From: [Erwinia] mediterraneensis
GTDB lineage: Bacteria; Pseudomonadota; Gammaproteobacteria; Enterobacterales; Enterobacteriaceae
Length of the DNA: 64,000 nucleotides
Reading direction: 5' to 3'
NCBI RefSeq assembly: GCF_900604315.1
Contig: NZ_LR026978.1
Coordinates: 248,001 to 312,000, forward strand
The stretch's first letter is position 1, and every line of letters begins with the position of its first letter. Under the pieces are notes generated by a model that did no database searches, had not been told where the DNA came from, and saw only the letters and a program-made list of their open reading frames with translations. This document shows positions 9,567 through 18,412 of the stretch, one piece after another. The position numbers and the translations under genes were made by a program.

Positions 9567-10547
9567 ATGAAAAAAATGATCCGCACCGCGTTAGCCAGCA
9601 GCCTGTTTTGTCTGGCAATCCCGGCCACTTTTGCGGCAGACGCCCCCTCTCGTACCGAATGTATCGCTCCGGCGAAACCCGGCGGCGGCTTTGACCTGAC
9701 CTGTAAGCTGTTACAGGTGTCATTACAGGAAACGAAACAGATCACCTCCCCGATGCGCGTCACCTATATGCCTGGCGGCGTGGGTGCCGTGGCCTATAAC
9801 GCCATTATTGCCCAGCGTCCGGCAGAAGCCGGTACGGTGGTCGCCTTCTCCGGCGGCTCGCTGCTCAACCTGTCGCAGGGCAAATTTGGTCGCTACTCGG
9901 TAGATGATGTGAAGTGGCTGGCGGCGATCGGCACTGATTACGGCATGATTGCCGTGCGCGCCGACGCCCCATGGAAAGATTTAAAAGAACTGATGGCGGC
10001 GATGAAAGCGGATCCCACCAAAGTGGTGGTCGGTGCCGGTGCCTCAATTGGCAGTCAGGACTGGATGAAAACCGCGCTGCTGGCGCGTGAAGCGGGCATC
10101 GATCCACGCAAAATGCGCTATGTGGCGTTTGAAGGCGGCGGCGAACCGGTAACCGCCCTGCTGGGTAACCACATTCAGGTGGTGTCCGGCGATATGAGCG
10201 AAATGGTGCCGCATCTGCAGGCGGGCAAATTGCGCGTGCTGGCGGTGATGTCAGACAAGCGTCTGCCAGGCCAGCTGGCGGACGTGCCCACCGCCAAAGA
10301 GCAGGGCTTTAACGTGGAATGGCCGGTGATCCGTGGCTACTACCTCGGCCCGAAAGTGAGCGACGCCGACTATCAATGGTGGGAAAGCGCCTTCAAAAAA
10401 ATGGTGGAAACTGACGAGTTTAAAAAGCAGCGCGATCTGCGCGGTCTGTTTGAGTTCAACATGTTCGGCAGCGAGCTGGACACCTATGTGAAAAAACAGG
10501 TCGCTGACTATCGTGAGCAGGCAAAATCTTTTGGCCTGGCAAAATAA
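9567..10547 (+). CDS. tctC: Tricarboxylate-binding periplasmic protein TctC
   Basis: Extracytoplasmic solute receptor of the tripartite tricarboxylate transporter (TTT) family, which binds citrate or related acids in the periplasm and delivers them to TctBA. The 326-residue precursor has a Sec signal peptide of about 24 residues (basic MKKMIR start, hydrophobic core, AxxA cleavage region FAAD). The mature part follows Salmonella TctC closely (APSRTECIAPAKPGGGFDLT near the mature N-terminus). ATG 9567 is chosen because GGAG lies 6 nt before it. First gene of tctCBA, divergent from tctDE. Confidence 0.95.
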   Translation: MKKMIRTALASSLFCLAIPATFAADAPSRTECIAPAKPGGGFDLTCKLLQVSLQETKQITSPMRVTYMPGGVGAVAYNAIIAQRPAEAGTVVAFSGGSLLNLSQGKFGRYSVDDVKWLAAIGTDYGMIAVRADAPWKDLKELMAAMKADPTKVVVGAGASIGSQDWMKTALLAREAGIDPRKMRYVAFEGGGEPVTALLGNHIQVVSGDMSEMVPHLQAGKLRVLAVMSDKRLPGQLADVPTAKEQGFNVEWPVIRGYYLGPKVSDADYQWWESAFKKMVETDEFKKQRDLRGLFEFNMFGSELDTYVKKQVADYREQAKSFGLAK

Positions 10548-10559
10548 CCGGAGGTCGTG

Positions 10560-10991
10560 ATGAGCGATCGTATCTTTGCCGCGATCTGGCTGCTGCTGTG
10601 TCTCAGCGGCCTGTTCGTCGCCTGGGGCATTCAAAGCGATTACAGCTACGAACCGGTGGGGCCTCGCCCTTTTCCGATGTTGATCCTCGGTCTGATGGCG
10701 ATCTGCGCGTTGCTGATGCTGTTCCGCAAAGCAGACCCGGTACAGTGGCCCGCCCGTCCGATGTTAAAACGGCTGCTGGCGCTGAGCCTGATGCTGTTTC
10801 TCTATGGCTGGCTGTTTGAATCTCTCGGCTTTCCGCTGACCACCACGCTGCTTGCTTTTGGCATGGGGGTTCTGTTTGGCGCCCGCTGGTGGGCTGCCGC
10901 CCTTTCCGGCGTGGTGATGGGCTGCGCCCTGTACTGGGCGTTTGACCGCCTGCTGGAAGTCACCCTGCCGTTCGGCAGCTGGCTGAGTTAA
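10560..10991 (+). CDS. tctB: Tricarboxylate transporter small membrane subunit TctB
   Basis: Small integral membrane subunit of the TTT transporter, 143 residues with four hydrophobic segments (about 5-25, 38-55, 70-95 and 105-130). GGAGGT lies 5 nt before ATG 10560. It lies 12 nt after tctC and 11 nt before tctA, so the three genes form one operon. Role known from Salmonella and Bordetella homologues; no catalytic motif expected. Confidence 0.92.
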   Translation: MSDRIFAAIWLLLCLSGLFVAWGIQSDYSYEPVGPRPFPMLILGLMAICALLMLFRKADPVQWPARPMLKRLLALSLMLFLYGWLFESLGFPLTTTLLAFGMGVLFGARWWAAALSGVVMGCALYWAFDRLLEVTLPFGSWLS

Positions 10992-11002
10992 AGGAGTTCC
11001 TG

Positions 11003-12511
11003 ATGGATACCTGGTCTTTTCTGATGCAGGGCTTCGGCGTCGCCATGACGCCGGGCAACCTGATGATCGCCCTGATCGGCTGTTTTATCGGCACCATTGT
11101 CGGGTTGCTGCCCGGCCTTGGCCCGATCAACGGCGTAGCGATTCTGATGCCGCTGGCGTTTGCCCTGCATCTGCCCGCAGAGTCGGCACTGATTCTGCTG
11201 GCTACGGTGTATATCGGTTGCGAATATGGCGGTCGTATTTCGTCGATTCTGCTCAACGTGCCGGGGGATGCCGGTGCCATTATGACGGCAATGGATGGCT
11301 ATCCGATGGCGCAACAGGGCAAAGCGGGCGTGGCGCTCTCTATCTCGGCAGTCAGCTCGTTTATCGGCTCCACAATCGCTATCGTCGGCATTATCCTGTT
11401 TGCCCCGCTGCTGGCCAGCTGGTCGCTGGCCTTTGGCCCGGCGGAATATTTTGCCCTGATGGTGTTTGCTATCGCCTGTCTGGGCAGCATGATGAGCCAT
11501 AACCCGCTGAAATCCTTTCTCGCGGCGCTGATCGGTCTCGGTATGGCCACGGTAGGCGTGGACGCCAACACCGGTGTCTATCGCTTTACCTTTGACAGCG
11601 TGCATCTCTCCGACGGTATTCAGTTTGTGGTGGTAGTGATCGGCCTGTTCTCGGTGAGCGAAATTCTGCTGATGCTGGAATCGACCCACGGCGGCCAGAA
11701 AGCGGTACGCGCCAGTGGGCGCATGCTGTTTAACCTGAAAGAAGCGGCACTTTGTACCGGCGCGACCCTGCGCTCCTCACTGCTCGGCTTTGTGGTGGGC
11801 GTGCTGCCAGGTGCCGGTGCCACCATTGCCAGCGCCATCGCCTGGATGACAGAGAAGAAAATCAGCGGTAGCGATCAGTTCGGCAAAGGAGATATCCGTG
11901 GCGTCGCCGCGCCGGAAGCGGCCAACAACGCCTCCGCCTGCGGATCCTTTATTCCGATGCTGACGCTGGGCATCCCCGGCTCCGGCACCACGGCGGTGAT
12001 GGTGGGCGCGCTCACGCTGTATAACATCACCCCGGGCCCGGCGATGTTCACCGAACAGCCCGATATCGTCTGGGGGCTGATCGCCGCCCTGCTGATTGGT
12101 AACGTGATGCTGTTGATCATGAACCTGCCGATGGTCAATGTTTTTGCCCGTATGCTGAGTATTCCGCTCTGGGTACTGGTTCCGGCCATCGCCTCCATCT
12201 CCGCAGTGGGCGTCTATGCCGTGCACAGCACCACCTTCGATCTGCTGCTGATGGTAGGGCTGGGTATTTTTGGTTACATCCTGCGCAAAATGGATTTCCC
12301 CATGTCGCCGCTAATCCTCGGCTTTGTGCTGGGGGAGATGCTGGAGCAAAACCTGCGTCGCGCCCTTTCCATCAGTAACGGTAATCTGCCGATCCTGTGG
12401 GAAAGTCTGATTTGTAAGGTGTTGCTGGTACTGGCGGTGGCGATTCTGGTGGTACCGCCGCTGTGGAAACGCTGGCGTCGCAAGCGCCTGGCGCTGGCTA
12501 CCGCGAAATAA
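11003..12511 (+). CDS. tctA: Tricarboxylate transporter large membrane subunit TctA
   Basis: Large channel subunit of the TTT transporter in the inner membrane, 502 residues with about twelve hydrophobic segments. The two family signature regions are visible: GLLPGLGPINGVAIL near residue 33 and GVLPGAGATIASAIAW near residue 265. AAGGAGTT precedes the ATG. It works with TctC and TctB to take up citrate with sodium or protons. A rho-independent terminator follows at 12539. Confidence 0.95.
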   Translation: MDTWSFLMQGFGVAMTPGNLMIALIGCFIGTIVGLLPGLGPINGVAILMPLAFALHLPAESALILLATVYIGCEYGGRISSILLNVPGDAGAIMTAMDGYPMAQQGKAGVALSISAVSSFIGSTIAIVGIILFAPLLASWSLAFGPAEYFALMVFAIACLGSMMSHNPLKSFLAALIGLGMATVGVDANTGVYRFTFDSVHLSDGIQFVVVVIGLFSVSEILLMLESTHGGQKAVRASGRMLFNLKEAALCTGATLRSSLLGFVVGVLPGAGATIASAIAWMTEKKISGSDQFGKGDIRGVAAPEAANNASACGSFIPMLTLGIPGSGTTAVMVGALTLYNITPGPAMFTEQPDIVWGLIAALLIGNVMLLIMNLPMVNVFARMLSIPLWVLVPAIASISAVGVYAVHSTTFDLLLMVGLGIFGYILRKMDFPMSPLILGFVLGEMLEQNLRRALSISNGNLPILWESLICKVLLVLAVAILVVPPLWKRWRRKRLALATAK

Positions 12512-12538
12512 TCTGCAGCTCGCCTGAAGTTTGCACTG

Positions 12539-12564
12539 AGCCCCCGTGGGATTTCCCGGGGGCT
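12539..12564 (+). terminator. tctCBA rho-independent terminator
   Basis: Eight-base-pair GC-rich stem (12539-12546 with 12557-12564), 10-nt loop, then TTTGTT, 28 nt after the tctA stop. Confidence 0.8.
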
Positions 12565-12631
12565 TTTGTTATCATATGCCCTTCTTCTTCCGGCCCACCC
12601 GGATCTGACCCGTTTTTCCAAGGATTCCGCC

Positions 12632-13672
12632 ATGCAACCTGTTAGCGGCCCCGGTGTGCCGGTGGGCGATCGCTCTCCTGTCACCGCACAATCTGGCGCG
12701 ACGCGTCCCGGTTCCGCCCCTGGCGAGCAGCCTCTCTCCCCGGCGCAGCGCACCACGCTGGAGCGGTTAATCGTGCGCATTATGTCGCTCAGTACCTTAA
12801 AAGGCGCTGAACTGTGGGCAGGCGTGCGTCATGAAGTTGGGGTCAAAAACGATACCGAATTGCAGTCGCGCCACTTTCCCCAGGCGGAGCAATATTTAGC
12901 GGGACGTCTGACGCAGGTGCAAAATGGCCACGCCACACGCCAGCTGCTGCAGCAACTGACCGGTATGCTGCCGCAGGGCAATAATCGCCAGGCAGTGAGT
13001 GATTTTATCCGTCAGCAGTTTGGTCAGACGGTGCTGAGCGCGCTGTCGCAGGATCAGCTGCGTCAGGTGCTGACCATGCTGCAAAACGGCGAGATGGCGA
13101 TCCCGCAGCCGCAGCAGACGCGCATTACCGATCGTACCCTGCTACCGGCGGAGCATCAGACGCTGAATCAGCAGGTGGCGCGCCTCGCCGCGGCCACCGG
13201 CGAACAGCCGGTCAAACTCTGGGCCGCGATGCTTAAACTGGTGAACCTGAAAAGCGGCGATCCGATTCCGTCACGCCACTTTCCGCTGCTGACACAATAT
13301 CTGCAGGTGCGTCAGACATTCAGCCAGCACAGCGCTCCGACGTTACAGCTGGTGGAGTCGTCCCTGAAGCAGCCGCCCGATGCCGCAGAGCATCGGCTGC
13401 TGGAAGAGTATTGCCAGCAGCGCTTCCAGGCCACGCCGCAGACGATTCTGACCGCCGCCCAGACCCAGGATCTGCTGAATCTGTTGTTCAGCCGACGCGC
13501 GGAAAAAAATACCGAGCAGCCGCTGGCCGCCAGCGAGATCCAGCCGCAACCGATCTGGAATCCTTTTGTCACGCCGTTGCCTGCGGTGCTACAGCCGCTG
13601 ACCCAGCGTCCCCTGGTGACCACCGTGGTGGCGCTGGTAGTGGTGGCATTGCTGCTGTGGATCCTGCTGTAA
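12632..13672 (+). CDS. flk: Flagellar regulator Flk
   Basis: Inner-membrane-anchored regulator that in Salmonella couples flagellar ring assembly to export-substrate switching and FlgM secretion. The 346-residue protein has a Pro/Gln-rich N-terminus, two repeats of a domain containing RHFPxAE (about residues 69-120 and 180-240) and a single C-terminal transmembrane helix (about 325-345) for tail anchoring. ATG 12632 gives the family start MQPVSGP and follows AAGGA. Position between the pdxB region and yfcJ/fabB matches E. coli, except for the inserted rhodanese and MocR genes. Confidence 0.9.
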   Translation: MQPVSGPGVPVGDRSPVTAQSGATRPGSAPGEQPLSPAQRTTLERLIVRIMSLSTLKGAELWAGVRHEVGVKNDTELQSRHFPQAEQYLAGRLTQVQNGHATRQLLQQLTGMLPQGNNRQAVSDFIRQQFGQTVLSALSQDQLRQVLTMLQNGEMAIPQPQQTRITDRTLLPAEHQTLNQQVARLAAATGEQPVKLWAAMLKLVNLKSGDPIPSRHFPLLTQYLQVRQTFSQHSAPTLQLVESSLKQPPDAAEHRLLEEYCQQRFQATPQTILTAAQTQDLLNLLFSRRAEKNTEQPLAASEIQPQPIWNPFVTPLPAVLQPLTQRPLVTTVVALVVVALLLWILL

Positions 13673-13673
13673 G

Positions 13674-14117
13674 TTAACAGCCACACACCGCTGTCGGCGC
13701 TGCCCCGGGCCATTCGCCTGGCGCATCGCCCCAGGCCAGCGGATGGCCGTCACGCTTCCAGAAATCCAGCCCGCCAATTAACTCTTTTACCTGAAAGCCC
13801 AGCTGCGCCAGTTTGAAAGCCGCTTTGGTCGAACCGTTGCAGCCGATGCCGTCGCAGTAAGTGATATACACTTTGCCGGGATCGAGCCGGGCGGTGCTGG
13901 CCGCATCCATCGTGCGATGCGGGAAGCTGATCGCCCCACAGATATGCCCGCTGCGGTAAAGCGCCGTGGCGCGCGCATCAATCACCACGATGGACGACAC
14001 CCCCTGTGCCAGATCTTCAGCCAGATCCCAGGCATCGGTATAAAAAGTCAGTTTATGGCGCAGATATTCCAGGCTCTGCTGCGCGCTGGCAGCAGGAAAA
14101 GCGAGAACGGCGGACAT
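13674..14117 (-). CDS. Rhodanese-like domain protein
   Basis: Single-domain rhodanese of 147 residues, probably a sulfurtransferase or sulfide/persulfide carrier. It has the substrate-binding region VVIDARATALYRSGHICGAISFPHRT (about 45-70) and an active-site loop beginning with the candidate persulfide Cys in YITYCDGIGCNGS. A second Cys sits in the loop. ATG 14117 is preferred over an upstream start because AGGAG lies 8 nt before it. Convergent with flk (1 nt between stops) and divergent from the MocR gene 87 bp away. That pairing suggests the regulator controls it (inference). Confidence 0.85.
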   Translation of the reverse strand: MSAVLAFPAASAQQSLEYLRHKLTFYTDAWDLAEDLAQGVSSIVVIDARATALYRSGHICGAISFPHRTMDAASTARLDPGKVYITYCDGIGCNGSTKAAFKLAQLGFQVKELIGGLDFWKRDGHPLAWGDAPGEWPGAAPTAVCGC

Positions 14118-14204
14118 AGCGAATCTCCTGTTGTGTAAAGAGGCCAGTTTACGGCAAAGTGGACTGCTCAATGAGACCCATTATAACCATCGGGTAAGAC
14201 CATT

Positions 14205-15644
14205 ATGGCGGCCTCTCCCCTGCTGCACCTTTTTCAGCATCACACCCAGGGCGGTCTGCGCGATCGCCTGTGTGCCACCCTGCGTCAGGCAATGACCGCC
14301 GGCCATCTGCGCTATGGACAAAAGCTCCCTTCCACGCGTCAGCTGGCTGCCGATCTCCAGATCTCACGCGTCACGGTAGAGGCGGCTTACAGCCAGCTGG
14401 AGAGCGAAGGCTACCTGCGGCGGGAAACCGGGCGTGGCACTTTTGTCACCATTCCTCTTCCGGCGACGTTACGCCAGGCGCGACCGGCGCGCGCGCCACG
14501 CTTTTCCCGACGCGGACAGCAGGTGCTGATCACCGGCGGCTGTCAGGATCCCCCTTTTCCACACGCGTTTGCTGCCGGTTCTCCGGAGCTACGCGCTTTT
14601 CCACATCTGCTGTGGCGGCGTTTAAGCGCCAGCGTGCAGCGCTCCCTCGGCGCGGCGGTCATGCGCTACGGCGATCCCCTCGGCTATCTGCCGCTGCGCA
14701 CGGCGGTTGCCGACTACCTGGCGCTGGCACGCGGCGTAGAGTGCCAGCCTGAACAGGTGGTTATCCTGACCAGCTCGCAACAGGCACTTCAGCTGCTGGC
14801 GATGATGTTTCTCGATCCCGGTGATGAGGTCTGGCTGGAGGATCCCGGTTATCCCGGCGCGCGCAATGCTTTTCTTACGGCTGGTGCGCGCTGTCACGGC
14901 GTGCCGCTGGACACGGAAGGGGCTATCGTCGGCCCAGGCGGTGCAAAACTGATGTACCTGACGCCCTCGCACCACTACCCCACCGGCGTCACCATGAGCC
15001 TGGCGCGTCGACTGCAATGGCTTCACTGGGCACAATGTCAGAACAGCTGGCTGATTGAAGATGATTACGATAGCGCGTTTCATTATCTGGATCGGCCCGT
15101 GCCCTCGCTGCAGGGACTTGATCGTCAGGATCGGGTCATCTCTCTTGGCACCTTTTCCAAATCGCTGTTTCCCTCGCTGCGTCTCGCCTGGATGGTGCTG
15201 CCGCCAGCGCTGGTTGAACCCTTTGGTCAGGCACGCAGCCTGATGGATGGTCACAGCGCACTGCTGCCGCAGGCGGTGACGGCTGCTTTCCTGCAACAGG
15301 GCCACTTTGCCGCGCACCTGCGCCTGATGCGTCAGCTGTACCACAGCCGACGCGATTTCCTGCTGGCGCAGCTGGAAAACCGGCTGGGTGAATGGCTGGT
15401 ACCGCAACCCGCGCCTGGCGGCCTGCAAATGATCGTGCATCTGAAAAGAGGAGACGAGGCGCAACTGACCGCGCAGGCGGCGGCGCTGGGCCTCAGCTTA
15501 CCGCGCCTGTCGCCGCTGTATGCCGCTGCGCCCGCGCAGCCAGGCTGGATTCTGGGATTCTCCGCGCTGGAACGCGCGGAACTGGTAGCTGGCTGCGATA
15601 AACTGCTCCGGCTGTTCAGCCGTGACGGGCAAAGCGCCAGGTAA
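14205..15644 (+). CDS. MocR-type GntR-HTH/aminotransferase-fold regulator
   Basis: Transcriptional regulator of the MocR/PdxR type, 479 residues. An N-terminal GntR winged helix (about 12-80; [20 protein letters not shown]) is joined to a fold-type I aminotransferase domain (about 110-470). The probable PLP lysine lies in [16 protein letters not shown] near residue 320, and the aspartate in IEDDYDSAF is conserved. MocR proteins bind PLP and regulate PLP, GABA or taurine genes, but the effector here is unknown. It is divergent from the rhodanese and its end overlaps the convergent yfcJ-like gene by 29 bp. Confidence 0.88.
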   Translation: MAASPLLHLFQHHTQGGLRDRLCATLRQAMTAGHLRYGQKLPSTRQLAADLQISRVTVEAAYSQLESEGYLRRETGRGTFVTIPLPATLRQARPARAPRFSRRGQQVLITGGCQDPPFPHAFAAGSPELRAFPHLLWRRLSASVQRSLGAAVMRYGDPLGYLPLRTAVADYLALARGVECQPEQVVILTSSQQALQLLAMMFLDPGDEVWLEDPGYPGARNAFLTAGARCHGVPLDTEGAIVGPGGAKLMYLTPSHHYPTGVTMSLARRLQWLHWAQCQNSWLIEDDYDSAFHYLDRPVPSLQGLDRQDRVISLGTFSKSLFPSLRLAWMVLPPALVEPFGQARSLMDGHSALLPQAVTAAFLQQGHFAAHLRLMRQLYHSRRDFLLAQLENRLGEWLVPQPAPGGLQMIVHLKRGDEAQLTAQAAALGLSLPRLSPLYAAAPAQPGWILGFSALERAELVAGCDKLLRLFSRDGQSAR

Positions 15645-16791
15645 CGAGCATCCCCAGCAGCGCGCAGCAGGCACCTGCCGCATAAACTGAACCGTAGCCC
15701 GCCGCCGTAGCCAGCAAGCCAGTCAGTGGGCCGCTGGCACCGTAGGCAATATCCTGAAAGGCGGCGAAACCGCCCAGCGCCGTGCCCCGCACCTGCGGCG
15801 AGACGCGTTTCACTACCTCAACGCCGAGCGCCGGAAAAATCAGCGAACAGCCCGCACCGGTGAGCGCAGCGCCCAGCAGCGCTATGCCGCCGTGGGTTGC
15901 CAGCGCCAGCAGCAACAGCCCCACTGTCTCAATCAGTAACGAAACCAGCGCCACGCGCGCCCCGCCATAGCGATCGGGCAATCCGCCGAAGAACAGACGC
16001 ACCAGCACAAAGGCCAGGCCAAAAGCGCTGAGCGCCAGCCCGGCATGGTCCCACTGTTGGGCGGCAAAATAGAGCGAGGTAAAGGTGCCTATCACGGCAA
16101 AACCGGCACCCTGCAGCGCCAGCGCCAGACCGGGCTGGAAGATGGTGCGCACCACGCTCAGCAGTGACGGGCGCGCTCCGCCCTGCACCGGCACCGCCCG
16201 GATCCAGAGATTACAGAGCAGCGCCAGCAATGGCAGCGCAACAGACACCATGCCCAGGCCAGCAAAACCCCAGTGGTGTTCGATCAGCAAGCCCAGCGGC
16301 GCGCCGGCGGCCAGCGAGCCGTAAATTGCCATGCCGTTCCAGGACATCACCAGGCCGGAACGTCTCGCCCCTACCAGCCCCATCCCCCAGGTCAGATTGC
16401 CGGTCAGCAGCAGGCTTTCGCCAAAACCCAGCAGCAGACGCCCCAGCACCAGCAGCGCGAATTTCGCCATCGGCGGCAACGGCAGCTGCGCCGCCGCCAG
16501 ATAGGTGACCCCCACCAGCGCGATGGCAAAAATGCCGTGCAGCGTGGTGCGTTTCGCGCCATGCCGATCGGCCCGGCGTCCGGCAAAGCCGCGCGTCAGC
16601 AGGGTGGCTAAAAACTGGATACCCACCGCCACGCCGACCATGACATTGCTCATGCCCAGCGACTGATGAACATAAAGCGGGATCACCGGCAGCGCCAGCC
16701 CGACGGTCAGATAGGAAAGAAAGACCGCGCAGGCAGCACTGGCCAGCGGCAGGGTCGAAGCGTGATGAGGCTCAACGGGCTGAGACGACAT
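15616..16791 (-). CDS. yfcJ: MFS transporter, YfcJ family
   Basis: Major facilitator permease, about 391 residues and 12 hydrophobic segments, very like E. coli YfcJ along its length ([19 protein letters not shown] near the start, [18 protein letters not shown] near 315). Function of YfcJ is not firmly established; related YhhS-type proteins are efflux permeases. Two ATGs are possible (16800 and 16791). The second is preferred because AGGAG stands only 2 nt from the first and 11 nt from the second. Located beside fabB as in E. coli. Confidence 0.88.
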   Translation of the reverse strand: MSSQPVEPHHASTLPLASAACAVFLSYLTVGLALPVIPLYVHQSLGMSNVMVGVAVGIQFLATLLTRGFAGRRADRHGAKRTTLHGIFAIALVGVTYLAAAQLPLPPMAKFALLVLGRLLLGFGESLLLTGNLTWGMGLVGARRSGLVMSWNGMAIYGSLAAGAPLGLLIEHHWGFAGLGMVSVALPLLALLCNLWIRAVPVQGGARPSLLSVVRTIFQPGLALALQGAGFAVIGTFTSLYFAAQQWDHAGLALSAFGLAFVLVRLFFGGLPDRYGGARVALVSLLIETVGLLLLALATHGGIALLGAALTGAGCSLIFPALGVEVVKRVSPQVRGTALGGFAAFQDIAYGASGPLTGLLATAAGYGSVYAAGACCALLGMLVTWRFARHG

Positions 16792-16963
16792 GAATAACAT
16801 AGCTCCTTGTTCAGACAGACGTCAGAATGGCATCACCTCACGCAGCGCTGGCGCTTCCCTGCGACAGAAAGCCGCCAGGCACACGCGCAGGTCATGCAAG
16901 ATCGTTAAAAGCACAGAGATTGCGGCAGGATTGTGACAAGCCCTGGACGTGCTGTCAAAACAG

Positions 16964-16987
16964 CGGGGCCAGCATCAGCTGGCCCCG
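16964..16987 (-). terminator. fabB rho-independent terminator
   Basis: Perfect 10-bp GC-rich stem (16964-16973 with 16978-16987), ATCA/TGAT tetraloop, followed on the minus strand by CTGTTTT. It starts 44 nt after the fabB stop. Confidence 0.8.
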
Positions 16988-17031
16988 TGAAGAAGAGGTG
17001 CAACGAAGGACACCTCATGCTGCCTGAAAGA

Positions 17032-18258
17032 TCAGGCAGAGTATTTACGCATGGTCAGGGTGGCATTGGTGCCGCCGAAACCAAAGCTGTTGGACATCAC
17101 GGTAGTGAGTTTCTGCTCGGTCGGTTGGGTCACGATGTTCAGACCTTCTGCCGCCGGATCCAGCTGCTCGATGTTAATGCTCGGCGCGATAAAACCGTGC
17201 TCCAGCATCAGCAGGGTGTAAATCGCTTCCTGTACGCCCGCGGCGCCCAGAGAGTGACCTGTCATCGCTTTGGTCGCTGACATGGCCGGGCAGTTGTCGC
17301 CAAATACTTCACGAATCGCGCCCAGCTCTTTCACGTCGCCAACCGGCGTTGAAGTACCGTGGGTATTCAGGTAGTCGATCGGGGTATCTACGCCCTGCAT
17401 CGCCATACGCATACAACGGACGGCGCCTTCACCTGACGGCGCCACCATATCTGCGCCATCGGAAGTCGCGCCGTAGCCGACGATTTCCGCGTAGATGTGC
17501 GCGCCACGCGCCAGCGCGTGTTCCAGCTCTTCCACCACAACCATACCGCCGCCGCCAGCGATAACGAAACCGTCGCGTTCCGCATCATAGGTACGTGACG
17601 CTTTTTCCGGCGTGTCGTTGTATTTAGTGGAGAGCGCGCCCATGGCGTCAAACTCACAGGACATTTCCCAGCACAGCTCCTCGCCGCCGCCCGCAAACAC
17701 GATATCCTGTTTGCCCAGCTGAATCTGCTCAACCGCGTTACCGATACAGTGCGCAGAGGTGGCACAGGCGGAGCTGATAGAGTAGTTTACGCCGTGAATT
17801 TTAAACGGCGTCGCCAGGCAGGCGGATACACCGGAAGCCATCGCTTTGGTCACCATATAGGGACCGACGCCGCGCAGCCCTTTCGCGCGCATACCGTCAA
17901 CGCTGGCTGCCTGATAGAACGGGGAACCGCCGCCGGAGCCAGCCACCAGGCCAACGCGGGGATTGTTCTGATATTGCTCAGTGGTCAGGCCGGAATCTTT
18001 AACTGCTTCCAGCATGGAGATATAAGCATAAGCCGATGCATCACTCATAAAACGCAGCACTTTGCGATCGATGAGGCTGGAGATCTCTTCTTTAGAGAGC
18101 TTAACGTTTCCCCAGACGTGACTACGCATGCCGGAATCTTTCAGCTCCTGCGAGAAGGTAATGCCAGAGCGCCCTTCACGCAGAGAAGCCAGCACTTCTT
18201 GCTGGTTATTACCAATGCTGGAAACGATTCCCAGGCCAGTAATCACTGCACGTTTCAT
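17032..18258 (-). CDS. fabB: 3-oxoacyl-ACP synthase I
   Basis: Beta-ketoacyl-ACP synthase I, which elongates saturated and cis-unsaturated acyl-ACP and is essential for unsaturated fatty acid synthesis. The 408-residue thiolase-fold protein has the active-site cysteine in [12 protein letters not shown] near residue 165, the first histidine in [12 protein letters not shown] near 300, and the second in TGHSLGAAG near 335. ATG 18258 gives the family start [10 protein letters not shown]; an upstream in-frame ATG would add six residues. Two residues longer than E. coli FabB, by an insertion near 55. FabR and FadR control is indicated by the promoter. Confidence 0.97.
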   Translation of the reverse strand: MKRAVITGLGIVSSIGNNQQEVLASLREGRSGITFSQELKDSGMRSHVWGNVKLSKEEISSLIDRKVLRFMSDASAYAYISMLEAVKDSGLTTEQYQNNPRVGLVAGSGGGSPFYQAASVDGMRAKGLRGVGPYMVTKAMASGVSACLATPFKIHGVNYSISSACATSAHCIGNAVEQIQLGKQDIVFAGGGEELCWEMSCEFDAMGALSTKYNDTPEKASRTYDAERDGFVIAGGGGMVVVEELEHALARGAHIYAEIVGYGATSDGADMVAPSGEGAVRCMRMAMQGVDTPIDYLNTHGTSTPVGDVKELGAIREVFGDNCPAMSATKAMTGHSLGAAGVQEAIYTLLMLEHGFIAPSINIEQLDPAAEGLNIVTQPTEQKLTTVMSNSFGFGGTNATLTMRKYSA

Positions 18259-18294
18259 TAACTCTTCCTCTTCCACTTCTTTTGTTTGACGTGC

Positions 18295-18323
18295 ACTCTA
18301 GCTTACACTTGTACGCCGAACAA
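18295..18323 (-). promoter_or_regulatory. fabB promoter with embedded FabR operator and FadR-like half
   Basis: On the minus strand, TTGTTC (18318-18323) and TAGAGT (18295-18300) form -35 and -10 boxes with a 17-bp spacer. The spacer plus its edge (18300-18317) is an inverted repeat GGCGTACAAGTGTAAGCT, matching the FabR operator I remember from E. coli fabB. Just upstream, CTGATCGGACTTGTTC resembles the FadR activation site of E. coli fabB. The FabR call is strong, the FadR call moderate. Confidence 0.75.
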
Positions 18324-18412
18324 GTCCGATCAGCCATTTCTGATTGTAAATTTGCGTCATGTGACTGGGGTCGCTAAAATCGCGCCACTGCCTGCTGAAT
18401 GAGCCTTTCCCT

